From Clostridiales bacterium (lineage in GTDB: Bacteria; Bacillota; Clostridia; Lachnospirales; CAG-274): DNA of 64,000 bases. The translations under genes were made by a program, and so were the position numbers. Position 1 is the stretch's first letter, and every line of letters starts with the position of its first letter. Below the pieces are notes generated by a model. The model made no database searches and was not told where the DNA came from. It saw only the letters and a list, made by a program, of their open reading frames with translations. This document shows, one piece after another, positions 26,505-34,365 of this stretch. The stretch covers positions 62,001 to 126,000 of the forward strand of contig JAHALF010000001.1 in NCBI GenBank assembly GCA_018371275.1. Reading direction: 5' to 3'.

Positions 26505-28330
26505 TTTTCACCTATGCGAACAGTATCATTTTCATTTATATTTTTATTGCTATCAACTATTATTTTATCCCCTGGTTCAAAAGCTCCTTCTATAGCAACT
26601 AACCTATCACCTTCCTCTAATTTATTAATTTCAACCTTTATAGCTAAAGTCTGGTTACCAATCATTGTTTCCTTTTGCCTTGCTACTAATACATATTCTA
26701 TATTAGATTCCATTCTTATAGCCTCTTTAGGAATAACTGTTTGATACTGTTTACTTTCTTTTACTATTTCCATTTTACCTTCATCATTAGGTTTTCCCTC
26801 TTCTAATAAAAATGAAACTATTTTCCCATTTTTCTTTTCTTCAATAGAGTCTAATATTTTATAAATAGGTATATCTTCAAATACTTTAGAATTTATTTTT
26901 ATATTTGCAGAATCTTGTTTATCTATATTTTTAGCTTCTTCTTCAGATAAAAAAACTTCAAAAACATATTTTGTATTAGAATCTACTAAAGAAACTACAT
27001 TTTCTTTTTGTAAATGTTCACCCTCTTTAGCATTTACACTAGATATAATACCATTTATAGGTGATAGTATGCAATAATCATTTTGTATAAGTTGTTTTAA
27101 TTTTAAAATATAATCTTTTTTATCTTGTATACTTAACTTTAATATTTCTTTATCTATATTTTGTTTCTTAATATTATTATTATCTTTAATTTTATTTTCC
27201 TTTTCTAAAACTTTACTATCCTCTATATTTTTATTAGCATCTTCTATTTTTATGTTATAATCATCTGCTGCTATATTTTTATTATAATTAGCATCTTCTA
27301 GTAATCCCTGCTTTTCTTTTAAATTATCCTTAGCAGATTTTACCGCATCTTCTGCTAATTTGACTTTTTCTTCTTCTGCTGTAAGTTCTTTTTTATTAAT
27401 ATCTTCATCAGATGTATTTTTAATTTTTTCTAAATTTTCTTTTGCCTTTTCTATTTCTTTATTAATATCATTTATAGCCCTTTCATAATCTTTTTTTGTA
27501 AATTCATAATCCATTTCTGCTCTTTTTACATTATTATAATTTTGAGGTATGTATGCACCAGTTAATGGATCATATAAAGAACCATTAGCTTCATCTAATG
27601 TTTGTCTTGCTTTTTGTAATGCTTTACTTCTTTCGTAATTTTTATCGTCTAAATCTTTTTGTGATTTTTCTAATGCCCCTTCTGCTTCTTTTATTTTATC
27701 TTGTTTTAACTTTTCATTATCCTTTAACAAATCTCTTTTTACCTTTTCATAGTTGTTCTTTACTTTTAAAAGATCTTGTTCTTTCTCCTTTAATATATTT
27801 TGTGCATCTAATATACCTTTTTTTGCATTATTTATTTTATCATCTTCCTTTTTTAAAGCTATATCCCTATCTCTTTTTAAAGTTTCTAACTTCTTTTTAG
27901 AATCTTCTAAAGTTGTATCTCTTGTAGTAGATGATGTATCAAGCTCAAGTTTATTAAGCTCAAGTTCTAATTTTTTTAGCTCTGTTTCTAATTTTTTTAA
28001 AGACTCATCTACATTGGCTTTATCAAATCTTATTAATGGATTTCCAGATTTTACTTCTTCACCAATACCATAATATATTTTATCTACCAAAAATTGTTCT
28101 TTAAAATTTATATTTATTTTGCTGTCAGCTTTAATAGTACCATTTCCAGTTATTTTTTTTGTAATAACATCACTTTTTATATTTTCTACATAAACAATAG
28201 GAGTTATTATAGAGCTAAAAACCTTTGATATAATAGTAAGACAAATCATAAAAATTATAAACTTTATTAATAAACCTTTTGCTATTTCTTGTTTTTTTTC
28301 TTGATTAGATATATTTTTATTATTAGTCAT
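26501..28330 (-). CDS. HlyD/MacA-type efflux adaptor with very long coiled coil
   Basis: 609-aa membrane-fusion protein. One N-terminal membrane helix (about 21-45) is followed by a barrel/lipoyl half (KITGNGTIKADSKININF), then roughly 300 residues of charged coiled coil in two antiparallel stretches (about 110-400), the second lipoyl half (ILSPINGIISSVNAKEGEHL) and beta-barrel and membrane-proximal domains to the C-terminus. MacA/YknX-like adaptors are usually shorter (about 380-450 aa), so the hairpin is unusually long. It starts 20 bases after the preceding permease gene with AAAGGG before the ATG, and overlaps the MacB-like gene by 4 bases. Confidence 0.85.
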   Translation of the reverse strand: MTNNKNISNQEKKQEIAKGLLIKFIIFMICLTIISKVFSSIITPIVYVENIKSDVITKKITGNGTIKADSKININFKEQFLVDKIYYGIGEEVKSGNPLIRFDKANVDESLKKLETELKKLELELNKLELDTSSTTRDTTLEDSKKKLETLKRDRDIALKKEDDKINNAKKGILDAQNILKEKEQDLLKVKNNYEKVKRDLLKDNEKLKQDKIKEAEGALEKSQKDLDDKNYERSKALQKARQTLDEANGSLYDPLTGAYIPQNYNNVKRAEMDYEFTKKDYERAINDINKEIEKAKENLEKIKNTSDEDINKKELTAEEEKVKLAEDAVKSAKDNLKEKQGLLEDANYNKNIAADDYNIKIEDANKNIEDSKVLEKENKIKDNNNIKKQNIDKEILKLSIQDKKDYILKLKQLIQNDYCILSPINGIISSVNAKEGEHLQKENVVSLVDSNTKYVFEVFLSEEEAKNIDKQDSANIKINSKVFEDIPIYKILDSIEEKKNGKIVSFLLEEGKPNDEGKMEIVKESKQYQTVIPKEAIRMESNIEYVLVARQKETMIGNQTLAIKVEINKLEEGDRLVAIEGAFEPGDKIIVDSNKNINENDTVRIGEK

Positions 28331-28350
28331 AAATTTTCCCTTTCTAAATA

Positions 28351-29193
28351 TTATTCCTTCATACCAGATGCTTTAATACCATCTTCTAAATAAGTTTGAC
28401 CATATAAAAACACTAGCAATGATGGCAAAAGCATTATAAATGCAGAAACAGTAGCTATACCTATATTTTCATAAGATATCTTTGATATATAAAGGGATAA
28501 AGGAAATAAATCACTATCTTTTAAAAAAGCTAAAGGTTGCTCTATTAAATTCCAATATTCTAAAAATCCTAATATTAATATAGAAATAATACCAGAACGT
28601 CCCATAGGTATAGCAATACTAATAAATATTTGAAAATTATTAGCACCATCTATTTCACCTGCTTCTATTATTTCTTTAGGTATACCTTTAAAAAATTGAT
28701 ACAATATAAAGACAGGAAAAGTAGAGAAAATAGCTGGTAAAATTATACTAAATCTTGTATTTAATATATGTAATTTATCTAAAACTAAATAGTTAGATAC
28801 CATAGAAACTTGAAAAGGCATAACCATTAATACCATATAAATTCCAAATATTATTTTCCTTAATTTGCATTTATTAAAATTAACAAGACCCCAAGCCATA
28901 GGCACAGATATAACAACCTGCCCTAATAATATAGGTAAAACTAATTTAACAGAATTCCAAAACATAACAAAAAATTCTGGACTATCAAGTAAAAGTTCAA
29001 TTAAAGGCTTTAAACTTATATATTTAGGTATCAAATTCCAACTAGCATAGCCATCATCATTTAATAAAACAGCACCAAAGTTTTGCTTTATTTCATCAAC
29101 AGGCATTAATGTACTTGATAAAATCATAATAAAAGGTATCCAAACAAATAAAGATAAAATTATAATAACAAAATTACATATTTTATTTTTCAT
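28351..29193 (-). CDS. Sugar-type ABC transporter permease (MalG family)
   Basis: 280-aa inner-membrane permease with six predicted helices. The EAA loop that contacts the ATPase reads EAGEIDGANNFQIFISIAIP, a clear MalG/CUT1 signature. A GTG 9 bases upstream is in frame, but AGGTGA is spaced correctly for the ATG at 29193. It follows the MalF-type gene by 1 base and precedes the HlyD-type gene by 20 bases. No ATPase gene is in this operon. Confidence 0.9.
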   Translation of the reverse strand: MKNKICNFVIIILSLFVWIPFIMILSSTLMPVDEIKQNFGAVLLNDDGYASWNLIPKYISLKPLIELLLDSPEFFVMFWNSVKLVLPILLGQVVISVPMAWGLVNFNKCKLRKIIFGIYMVLMVMPFQVSMVSNYLVLDKLHILNTRFSIILPAIFSTFPVFILYQFFKGIPKEIIEAGEIDGANNFQIFISIAIPMGRSGIISILILGFLEYWNLIEQPLAFLKDSDLFPLSLYISKISYENIGIATVSAFIMLLPSLLVFLYGQTYLEDGIKASGMKE

Positions 29194-29194
29194 A

Positions 29195-30088
29195 TTATTC
29201 ACCTAACCTTTTTTGCAACATTAATATTAAAATAAATACTATAATACTTAAAATAGTTGCTCCTGCAGATAATTTATCTATATCTAAAGACATAAACCAG
29301 TTATTAAAAGTATGCTGTAACATATACATACTATTATGTGGATATTCTCCTGCTACTAGATAAGCCTCTCTAAACACTTTAAATGAGTTTAAAAGGGATA
29401 AAACAGATACAGTAAAAATTGTAGGTATTAAGTTTGGTAATGTAATAAATATAAATAATTGTTTTTTGTTAGCACCATCTACACTTCCAGCTTCATATAA
29501 ACTTTTTGAAATATTACTAAGCCCTGCAAACCATAATACTATGTTATAGCCTAAGTTTCTCCATATATATGTAAATACTAAAACCCAAAAAGCAAAGTCA
29601 CTATTTAACCAATCTACACCATTTATACCATATCTATTTAAAAATCCATTTATAGTCCCTTTATCGTTAAAAGTTACTGTCCACAATAAAACAACAGACG
29701 CAACAGGTATAGCCATAGGTATTAAAAAAGTGGTTTTAAAAAATTCCTGTTTAAATGTCATATTATCTAATAAAATAGATACAACTAAAGATATAACTAC
29801 TAATAAAGGTATACAAATAATTATGAATTTAAAAGTATTAAAACTAGCTAACCTAAAGGCTTTATTCGTAAAAATATTTATATAATTTTTAAAAGCAACA
29901 AACTCTCCACTAACACCATTATAAAACGATTTAAAGATTACATCTAAAAATGGTATAAATATAAATATTAATGTACCTAAAAGACTAGGTAGCATAAATA
30001 ATAAATAACTATTTAAACGCCTATTCTGAAAGATATGTGTTGGCTTTTTGTAAAATAGCTTTTGTTGTTTTTTCAATATCCATTTCAC
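29195..30088 (-). CDS. Sugar-type ABC transporter permease (MalF family)
   Basis: About 297-aa inner-membrane permease of the CUT1 family: LNSYLLFMLPSLLGTLIFIF begins helix 1, and the EAA loop is EAGSVDGANKKQLFIFITLP. Its start is uncertain. The frame is open upstream into the binding-protein gene (stop at 30021) and has no ATG before residue 41. I prefer GTG at 30088 because AAAGGA lies 10 bases before it. TTG at 30076 (after AAAGGTGA) and TTG at 30115 are alternatives. Any of these makes the gene overlap its upstream neighbour by 56-95 bases. Confidence 0.85.
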   Translation of the reverse strand: MKWILKKQQKLFYKKPTHIFQNRRLNSYLLFMLPSLLGTLIFIFIPFLDVIFKSFYNGVSGEFVAFKNYINIFTNKAFRLASFNTFKFIIICIPLLVVISLVVSILLDNMTFKQEFFKTTFLIPMAIPVASVVLLWTVTFNDKGTINGFLNRYGINGVDWLNSDFAFWVLVFTYIWRNLGYNIVLWFAGLSNISKSLYEAGSVDGANKKQLFIFITLPNLIPTIFTVSVLSLLNSFKVFREAYLVAGEYPHNSMYMLQHTFNNWFMSLDIDKLSAGATILSIIVFILILMLQKRLGE

Positions 30089-32165
30089 CTTTAAAGTATC
30101 CTTTCGATTCTTCAATTATAAAATTCATTAATATAGTATCTTCTTTTGTTGGTTTAGATACTTTTTCTATAGTTTCATAAAACTTAACTTTATCTTCATC
30201 ACTTGGAAGATTTCCACCCATATCTATATTTTTATCTGGGTGTACCCCTATCATCATAAATACAGCAGAGATATTTTCATCTTTATTATCTTCTATAACC
30301 TTAAAACTATCAAAAACTTTTTTATTAACAGTAATACCACCATCAGAAATTATATTTATCTTTTGTGTTTCTTGGCTTAGAGCAGTTTTTATTATATCTT
30401 TAGCAATATCTATATTTTTAGATTTAGAGTTTATACCTATCATATTTAAAGGTTTAAAATATCCATCATTAACTTTATAAGTAGCATTACCATTCATTTT
30501 CATACTAGCATAGCTATGATTAAATTCTGTTTCTGCTGTCATCATTTCTTGTATATGCACTTGTATATCTTTATAAGCTAGATATTCTAATGCACCTATA
30601 TTTTCTTCAAGTTCTGTTTCCATTTTTGCACCAGTATCTTTATCACTAGATAATATTTTTATATTTTCTAAGTATTTTTTTAATTCATCCTCATTTATAG
30701 TGTCATCTTCATTTAATATTTGAGTATTAGTTTTAAATGTTTTTTCTATAAGTTTTTCTGGCTTCATAGGATAAAACATCATTTTATCTGGATTTTCTTG
30801 TTGCCATTTAGCAAGACTATCAAGACCTGTATAATTATTTATTATTTCACTATTTCCCCATATTGTAGAAGGAGCAAACCTTGTAGGTATAGTATATATT
30901 TTTCCATCTTTAATAAACGGATTTACTATATTTTCCAATATCTCATTACTACCAACTAAAGGCATAATTACATCTGATATATCTAATAAAACCCCCTTTT
31001 CTATATAGTTATCTACATTAAGTCCATCTAAAATTATTATATCTGCACTTTTACCAGATAATATTTCTGTATTCAAATTTTTAATTGCATCTTCTTTAGT
31101 TATTCCATTATGTTCGTCATATCCAACTTGAATATTTATATTTATATCTGGGTTATCCTTTTTATAATTGAATATTGCTTGTTTTATAAAAGGATTGTCT
31201 TGTAACATATATACATTTAGTTCTGCCTTAAAATTTTTATTAGCATTTTCATCATATGTATATTTAATTATTTTATCCCCAGAAGAAGAATCATAAAATA
31301 AACTATAATATTCTTTTTCATTTATTGCTATAACGTCATTTACAAAACTTGTAGGCATACCTAAATATGTACTATTACCATCAATTATCTTCTCAAAACT
31401 ACCACTATCTCTTAAAAATTTTTCAATACCATTTTTACCACAAATATAAATGTTACCCTTGTCATCTACAGATAAAATATCACTATAATCTAAATCTGGC
31501 TTAGATACATTAGATTTAATATCTCCTGTTTCTAAATCATAAATAGTTAATGATGTTTCTTTTATATCTAAAACTATAATTTCATTATCTTTAACAATAT
31601 AATTACCTATACCAATATTATAAGATTTTAATAAATTACACTCTAAATCGTATCTATTAAGAGCTGATTTTTCTCCTACACTAAATAAAAATATTTCATT
31701 ATTATTTATGAATAAATCACTATAATTAGCATTATCTAACTCAACATTTTTTACACTTTCATTTTGTATTATATTTAGCATCGTTTTTCCAGTTTCATAA
31801 TTCATGACTAATACAACACAACTATTTTCATCAATGTAACCTATATCTACTAAATTATTATTTTCTAAAACCATTTTTAAACCTTTTGGTAAATCTTGTT
31901 GTAAAAATGTATTATCCTCTTGTAATATAAAATTTTTATATTCGTTGTTATTTGTTGTTCCTATAACATTTACTTTATTATCTTTATAAAATAGATTATT
32001 AGCAAAGGCTAAATCTTTTGGTAATTCTATTTCTGTTTCCAAATATCCACCTTTTTCATTATTACTTTCTATATTAGCACTTAAACTACTAGAGCAAGCT
32101 GATAACAAAGCAGTATTTGATGCTAAAATAGTAGATATTAATATAATTTTTAAATTTCTTTTCAT
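30021..32165 (-). CDS. Large lipoprotein solute-binding protein with N-terminal propeller-like domain
   Basis: 714-aa secreted lipoprotein; signal peptide ends with lipobox LLSACSSS (C24). Residues about 40-310 form repeated beta-rich units (for example NYSDLFINNNEIFLFSVGE and YSDILSVDDKGNIYICGKNG), suggesting a beta-propeller-like domain. Residues about 325-714 are a family-1 extracellular solute-binding domain (IKQAIFNYKKDNPDININI, SADIIILDGLNVDNYIEKG). Ordinary sugar-binding proteins are about 420 aa, so the fusion is unusual. First gene of an operon with two permeases, the adaptor and the MacB-like protein; ligand unknown. Confidence 0.85.
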   Translation of the reverse strand: MKRNLKIILISTILASNTALLSACSSSLSANIESNNEKGGYLETEIELPKDLAFANNLFYKDNKVNVIGTTNNNEYKNFILQEDNTFLQQDLPKGLKMVLENNNLVDIGYIDENSCVVLVMNYETGKTMLNIIQNESVKNVELDNANYSDLFINNNEIFLFSVGEKSALNRYDLECNLLKSYNIGIGNYIVKDNEIIVLDIKETSLTIYDLETGDIKSNVSKPDLDYSDILSVDDKGNIYICGKNGIEKFLRDSGSFEKIIDGNSTYLGMPTSFVNDVIAINEKEYYSLFYDSSSGDKIIKYTYDENANKNFKAELNVYMLQDNPFIKQAIFNYKKDNPDININIQVGYDEHNGITKEDAIKNLNTEILSGKSADIIILDGLNVDNYIEKGVLLDISDVIMPLVGSNEILENIVNPFIKDGKIYTIPTRFAPSTIWGNSEIINNYTGLDSLAKWQQENPDKMMFYPMKPEKLIEKTFKTNTQILNEDDTINEDELKKYLENIKILSSDKDTGAKMETELEENIGALEYLAYKDIQVHIQEMMTAETEFNHSYASMKMNGNATYKVNDGYFKPLNMIGINSKSKNIDIAKDIIKTALSQETQKINIISDGGITVNKKVFDSFKVIEDNKDENISAVFMMIGVHPDKNIDMGGNLPSDEDKVKFYETIEKVSKPTKEDTILMNFIIEESKGYFKGEMDIEKTTKAILQKANTYLSE

Positions 32166-32197
32166 TTTTATCCTCTCTTCACTTTTATTTTAATATT

Positions 32198-32232
32198 ATT
32201 ATAAAATGGTAAAGGTTAGATAAAAGTTAGAT
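32198..32232 (-). promoter_or_regulatory. Promoter with tandem 11-bp repeats upstream of the binding-protein operon
   Basis: On the minus strand two ATCTAAC units (+ strand GTTAGAT at 32226-32232 and 32215-32221) are spaced 11 bases apart, then 11 bases, then TATAAT (+ 32198-32203). Tandem repeats with an 11-bp period that occupy the -35 region are the usual binding pattern of OmpR/PhoB-type response regulators, one of which is encoded just upstream. Confidence 0.55.
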
Positions 32233-32248
32233 TTTAAAATAAAAAAAT

Positions 32249-32280
32249 AAAAAACAAAAAATATAAATTTTTTGTTTTTT
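32249..32280 (-). terminator. Probable terminator after the sensor kinase gene
   Basis: Perfect 14-bp AT-rich stem (32249-32262 with 32267-32280, one G-C pair) followed on the minus strand by further T-rich sequence. It implies that the binding-protein operon has its own promoter. Confidence 0.6.
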
Positions 32281-33544
32281 ATTTTTTTAAAATTAATAAT
32301 ACTTCTGTTCCTAAGTCATTTTCACTTTCTATTAAAATATTACCATTTATTTTTTCTAATATATTTTTAACCAATGATAGCCCTAAACCGTTTCCATTTA
32401 TATCCTTTGATCTAGATATATCTTCTCTAAAAAACGGATTAAAAATATTTTGTAAATTATCTTTACTTATTCCAATACCTGTATCTTTTATTGTAAATTT
32501 AATATAATCTTTTTCATCTTTAAAATCTATATCTATCCTACCATAAGGTTTATTATATTTTATAGCATTAGATATAATATTTTCAAAAACACAATTAATA
32601 AGCGATTTATTGCTATTTATATTACATCCTTGTATATTATTTACTATATTTATATTTTTACTATTTAAATCGTTTTTATAATCCAATATAATCTTGTCTG
32701 TTACATCTTTAATATTAATTTTTTCAAACAATCCTGTATCACTAGAGGTTAATAACAATAAGCTATTTACTATATCTATAAGTTTTTCTATATTTTCCTC
32801 TATAACTTCTATATTTTCTTCATATTCTTCTATGGTAGGGTTATCACTAAGTTTTAAGACTTGTATAGAAGATTTCATTATAGATAATGGTGTTTTAAGC
32901 TCATGAGAAGCACTAGCAGAAAAGTTTTTTTCCATTTCAAAAGATTTTTTTATTCTTAATAACATATCATTAAAAGATTTACTTAATTTATATATTTCAT
33001 CCTTACTTTTAGGTAATACTATTTCCTCATCTAAATTATTGTGATTTATATTTTCTATAATATTAGCCATCTTTGTAAGTGGGTTTAAAAATTTAGATAA
33101 AATTAAATACGTAATAATACTACCTAATGATACTGCAACTACCATAAACATAATTTGCATATTTTTAAAATTATCTTGAGATACTGCAAGAGTTGTTTTA
33201 ACTGGCTCTATATTTACTTTAATATATGATGTTATTTCTGTAATAGGTTCTTTTACCTCTATACTCGTATCATTTGTTATGCTATAAATAGATGTATTTT
33301 GATCATTTTTGTTTTCATCTTCTAAAATAACTTCTTTTTGATCATCATTAAATTCTATTCTAAGTTCATTTTGTGTGTTATTTTCTATTATATCACTAGA
33401 CTCCAGCATTTGTATAGCTAAATTAGTATTTCCCTTGTTTTTATAAATACTTGTATATGTAAGCATAGTACATACACTTACTAATATTATTAATACTAAT
33501 AATGTAACCTTAAATTTTAATGTAACATTTTTTTTAAATTTCAC
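32279..33544 (-). CDS. Sensor histidine kinase
   Basis: 421-aa membrane sensor kinase. Two helices (about 10-28 and 130-150) bracket an extracellular sensor region of about 100 residues. A HAMP segment follows (LSKFLNPLTKMANIIENI), then the phospho-acceptor HisKA box (SASHELKTPLSIMKSSIQVL) and the ATPase domain with NIISNAIKYNK, DTGIGIS and NGLGLSLVKNIL. The start is GTG at 33544, overlapping the response-regulator gene by 11 bases. The AGGGG site lies within the response-regulator end. Signal sensed is unknown; the adjacent lipoprotein-importer-adaptor operon is the likely target. Confidence 0.93.
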   Translation of the reverse strand: MKFKKNVTLKFKVTLLVLIILVSVCTMLTYTSIYKNKGNTNLAIQMLESSDIIENNTQNELRIEFNDDQKEVILEDENKNDQNTSIYSITNDTSIEVKEPITEITSYIKVNIEPVKTTLAVSQDNFKNMQIMFMVVAVSLGSIITYLILSKFLNPLTKMANIIENINHNNLDEEIVLPKSKDEIYKLSKSFNDMLLRIKKSFEMEKNFSASASHELKTPLSIMKSSIQVLKLSDNPTIEEYEENIEVIEENIEKLIDIVNSLLLLTSSDTGLFEKINIKDVTDKIILDYKNDLNSKNINIVNNIQGCNINSNKSLINCVFENIISNAIKYNKPYGRIDIDFKDEKDYIKFTIKDTGIGISKDNLQNIFNPFFREDISRSKDINGNGLGLSLVKNILEKINGNILIESENDLGTEVLLILKK

Positions 33545-34196
33545 AAACAGTATACCCCTTTCCTCTAATATTTTTTATAATACCCTCTTTATTTAATTTC
33601 TTTTTTAAAGAATGTATATGAAACTTAAATGTATTAGAAAATAAATCAAAATCACTTTCCCATACATGCTCTATAATTTCTTCTGCTAATATAAATCTAT
33701 CTTTATTTAAACCTAGATATTCCAATATAGCATACTCTTTATTAGTAAGTATTACTTCTTTATTATCTATATAAGCTTGTTTTTTTATAGTGTCTATTTT
33801 TAAACTACCTATATATATAATATTTTCTGTTTTTATAAATTCCCATCTCAAAAGATTTCTTATCCTAGCTTCTAGCTCTAAAAAATCAAATGGTTTTTCC
33901 AAATAGTCATTAGCCCCAAGGTCTAAGCCTAATACCTTATCTTCCACCATATTTTTGGCAGACAATATTATTATTTTTATATGATTATCAGCCTTTCTAA
34001 TTGTTTTTAAAACTTCAAATCCATCTAATTTAGGTATATTAATATCTAAAATAATTAAATCATAATTATTTATATAAAAAAAATCTAATGCCTCTTGTCC
34101 ATCAAAAGCACTATCAACAGCATAGGATAATTTCCTAAGCCCTTTAGAAATAATACTTGATAATGTTTTTTCATCTTCTACTAATAATACTTTCAT
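33534..34196 (-). CDS. OmpR/PhoB-family response regulator
   Basis: 220-aa regulator: receiver domain with acidic pocket (LVEDEKT), phospho-acceptor aspartate in LIILDINIPKLDG, T/S in IILSAKN and lysine in NDYLEKPFDF; C-terminal winged helix (about 125-220; TNKEYAILEYLGLNKDRFIL, NTFKFHIHSLKKKL, IRGKGYTVCE). AAAGGAG precedes the ATG. It is transcribed with the sensor kinase. A GTAAAGTTAG-like site at 34254-34263 (read on the minus strand), similar to the repeats in front of the binding-protein gene, hints at autoregulation. Confidence 0.94.
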   Translation of the reverse strand: MKVLLVEDEKTLSSIISKGLRKLSYAVDSAFDGQEALDFFYINNYDLIILDINIPKLDGFEVLKTIRKADNHIKIIILSAKNMVEDKVLGLDLGANDYLEKPFDFLELEARIRNLLRWEFIKTENIIYIGSLKIDTIKKQAYIDNKEVILTNKEYAILEYLGLNKDRFILAEEIIEHVWESDFDLFSNTFKFHIHSLKKKLNKEGIIKNIRGKGYTVCEI

Positions 34197-34315
34197 AAAA
34201 ACTCCTTTATTCTTATTAAAATTTTTATTAATTTATATTATACATATATTTTACTAACTTTACATTAAATTTCTAAGCAGTTTTAATTTAAAAATTTATA
34301 TTCTTTTCAATATAA

Positions 34316-34356
34316 AACAATAAAAGCTTATATAAATTATATAAGCTTTTATTGTT
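34316..34356 (-). terminator. Terminator after the GH2 gene
   Basis: Perfect 20-bp inverted repeat centred at 34336 (34316-34356), about 17 bp of which can pair as a hairpin, just after the GH2 stop. A T-rich tract follows on the minus strand. Confidence 0.8.
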
Positions 34357-34365
34357 AAATTAAAT

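Noticed and set aside
27598..28073. Overlapping + strand frames opposite the HlyD-type gene
   Set aside because: They mirror the repetitive Lys/Glu coiled-coil codons of the real gene and give Leu/Phe-rich nonsense without start signals.
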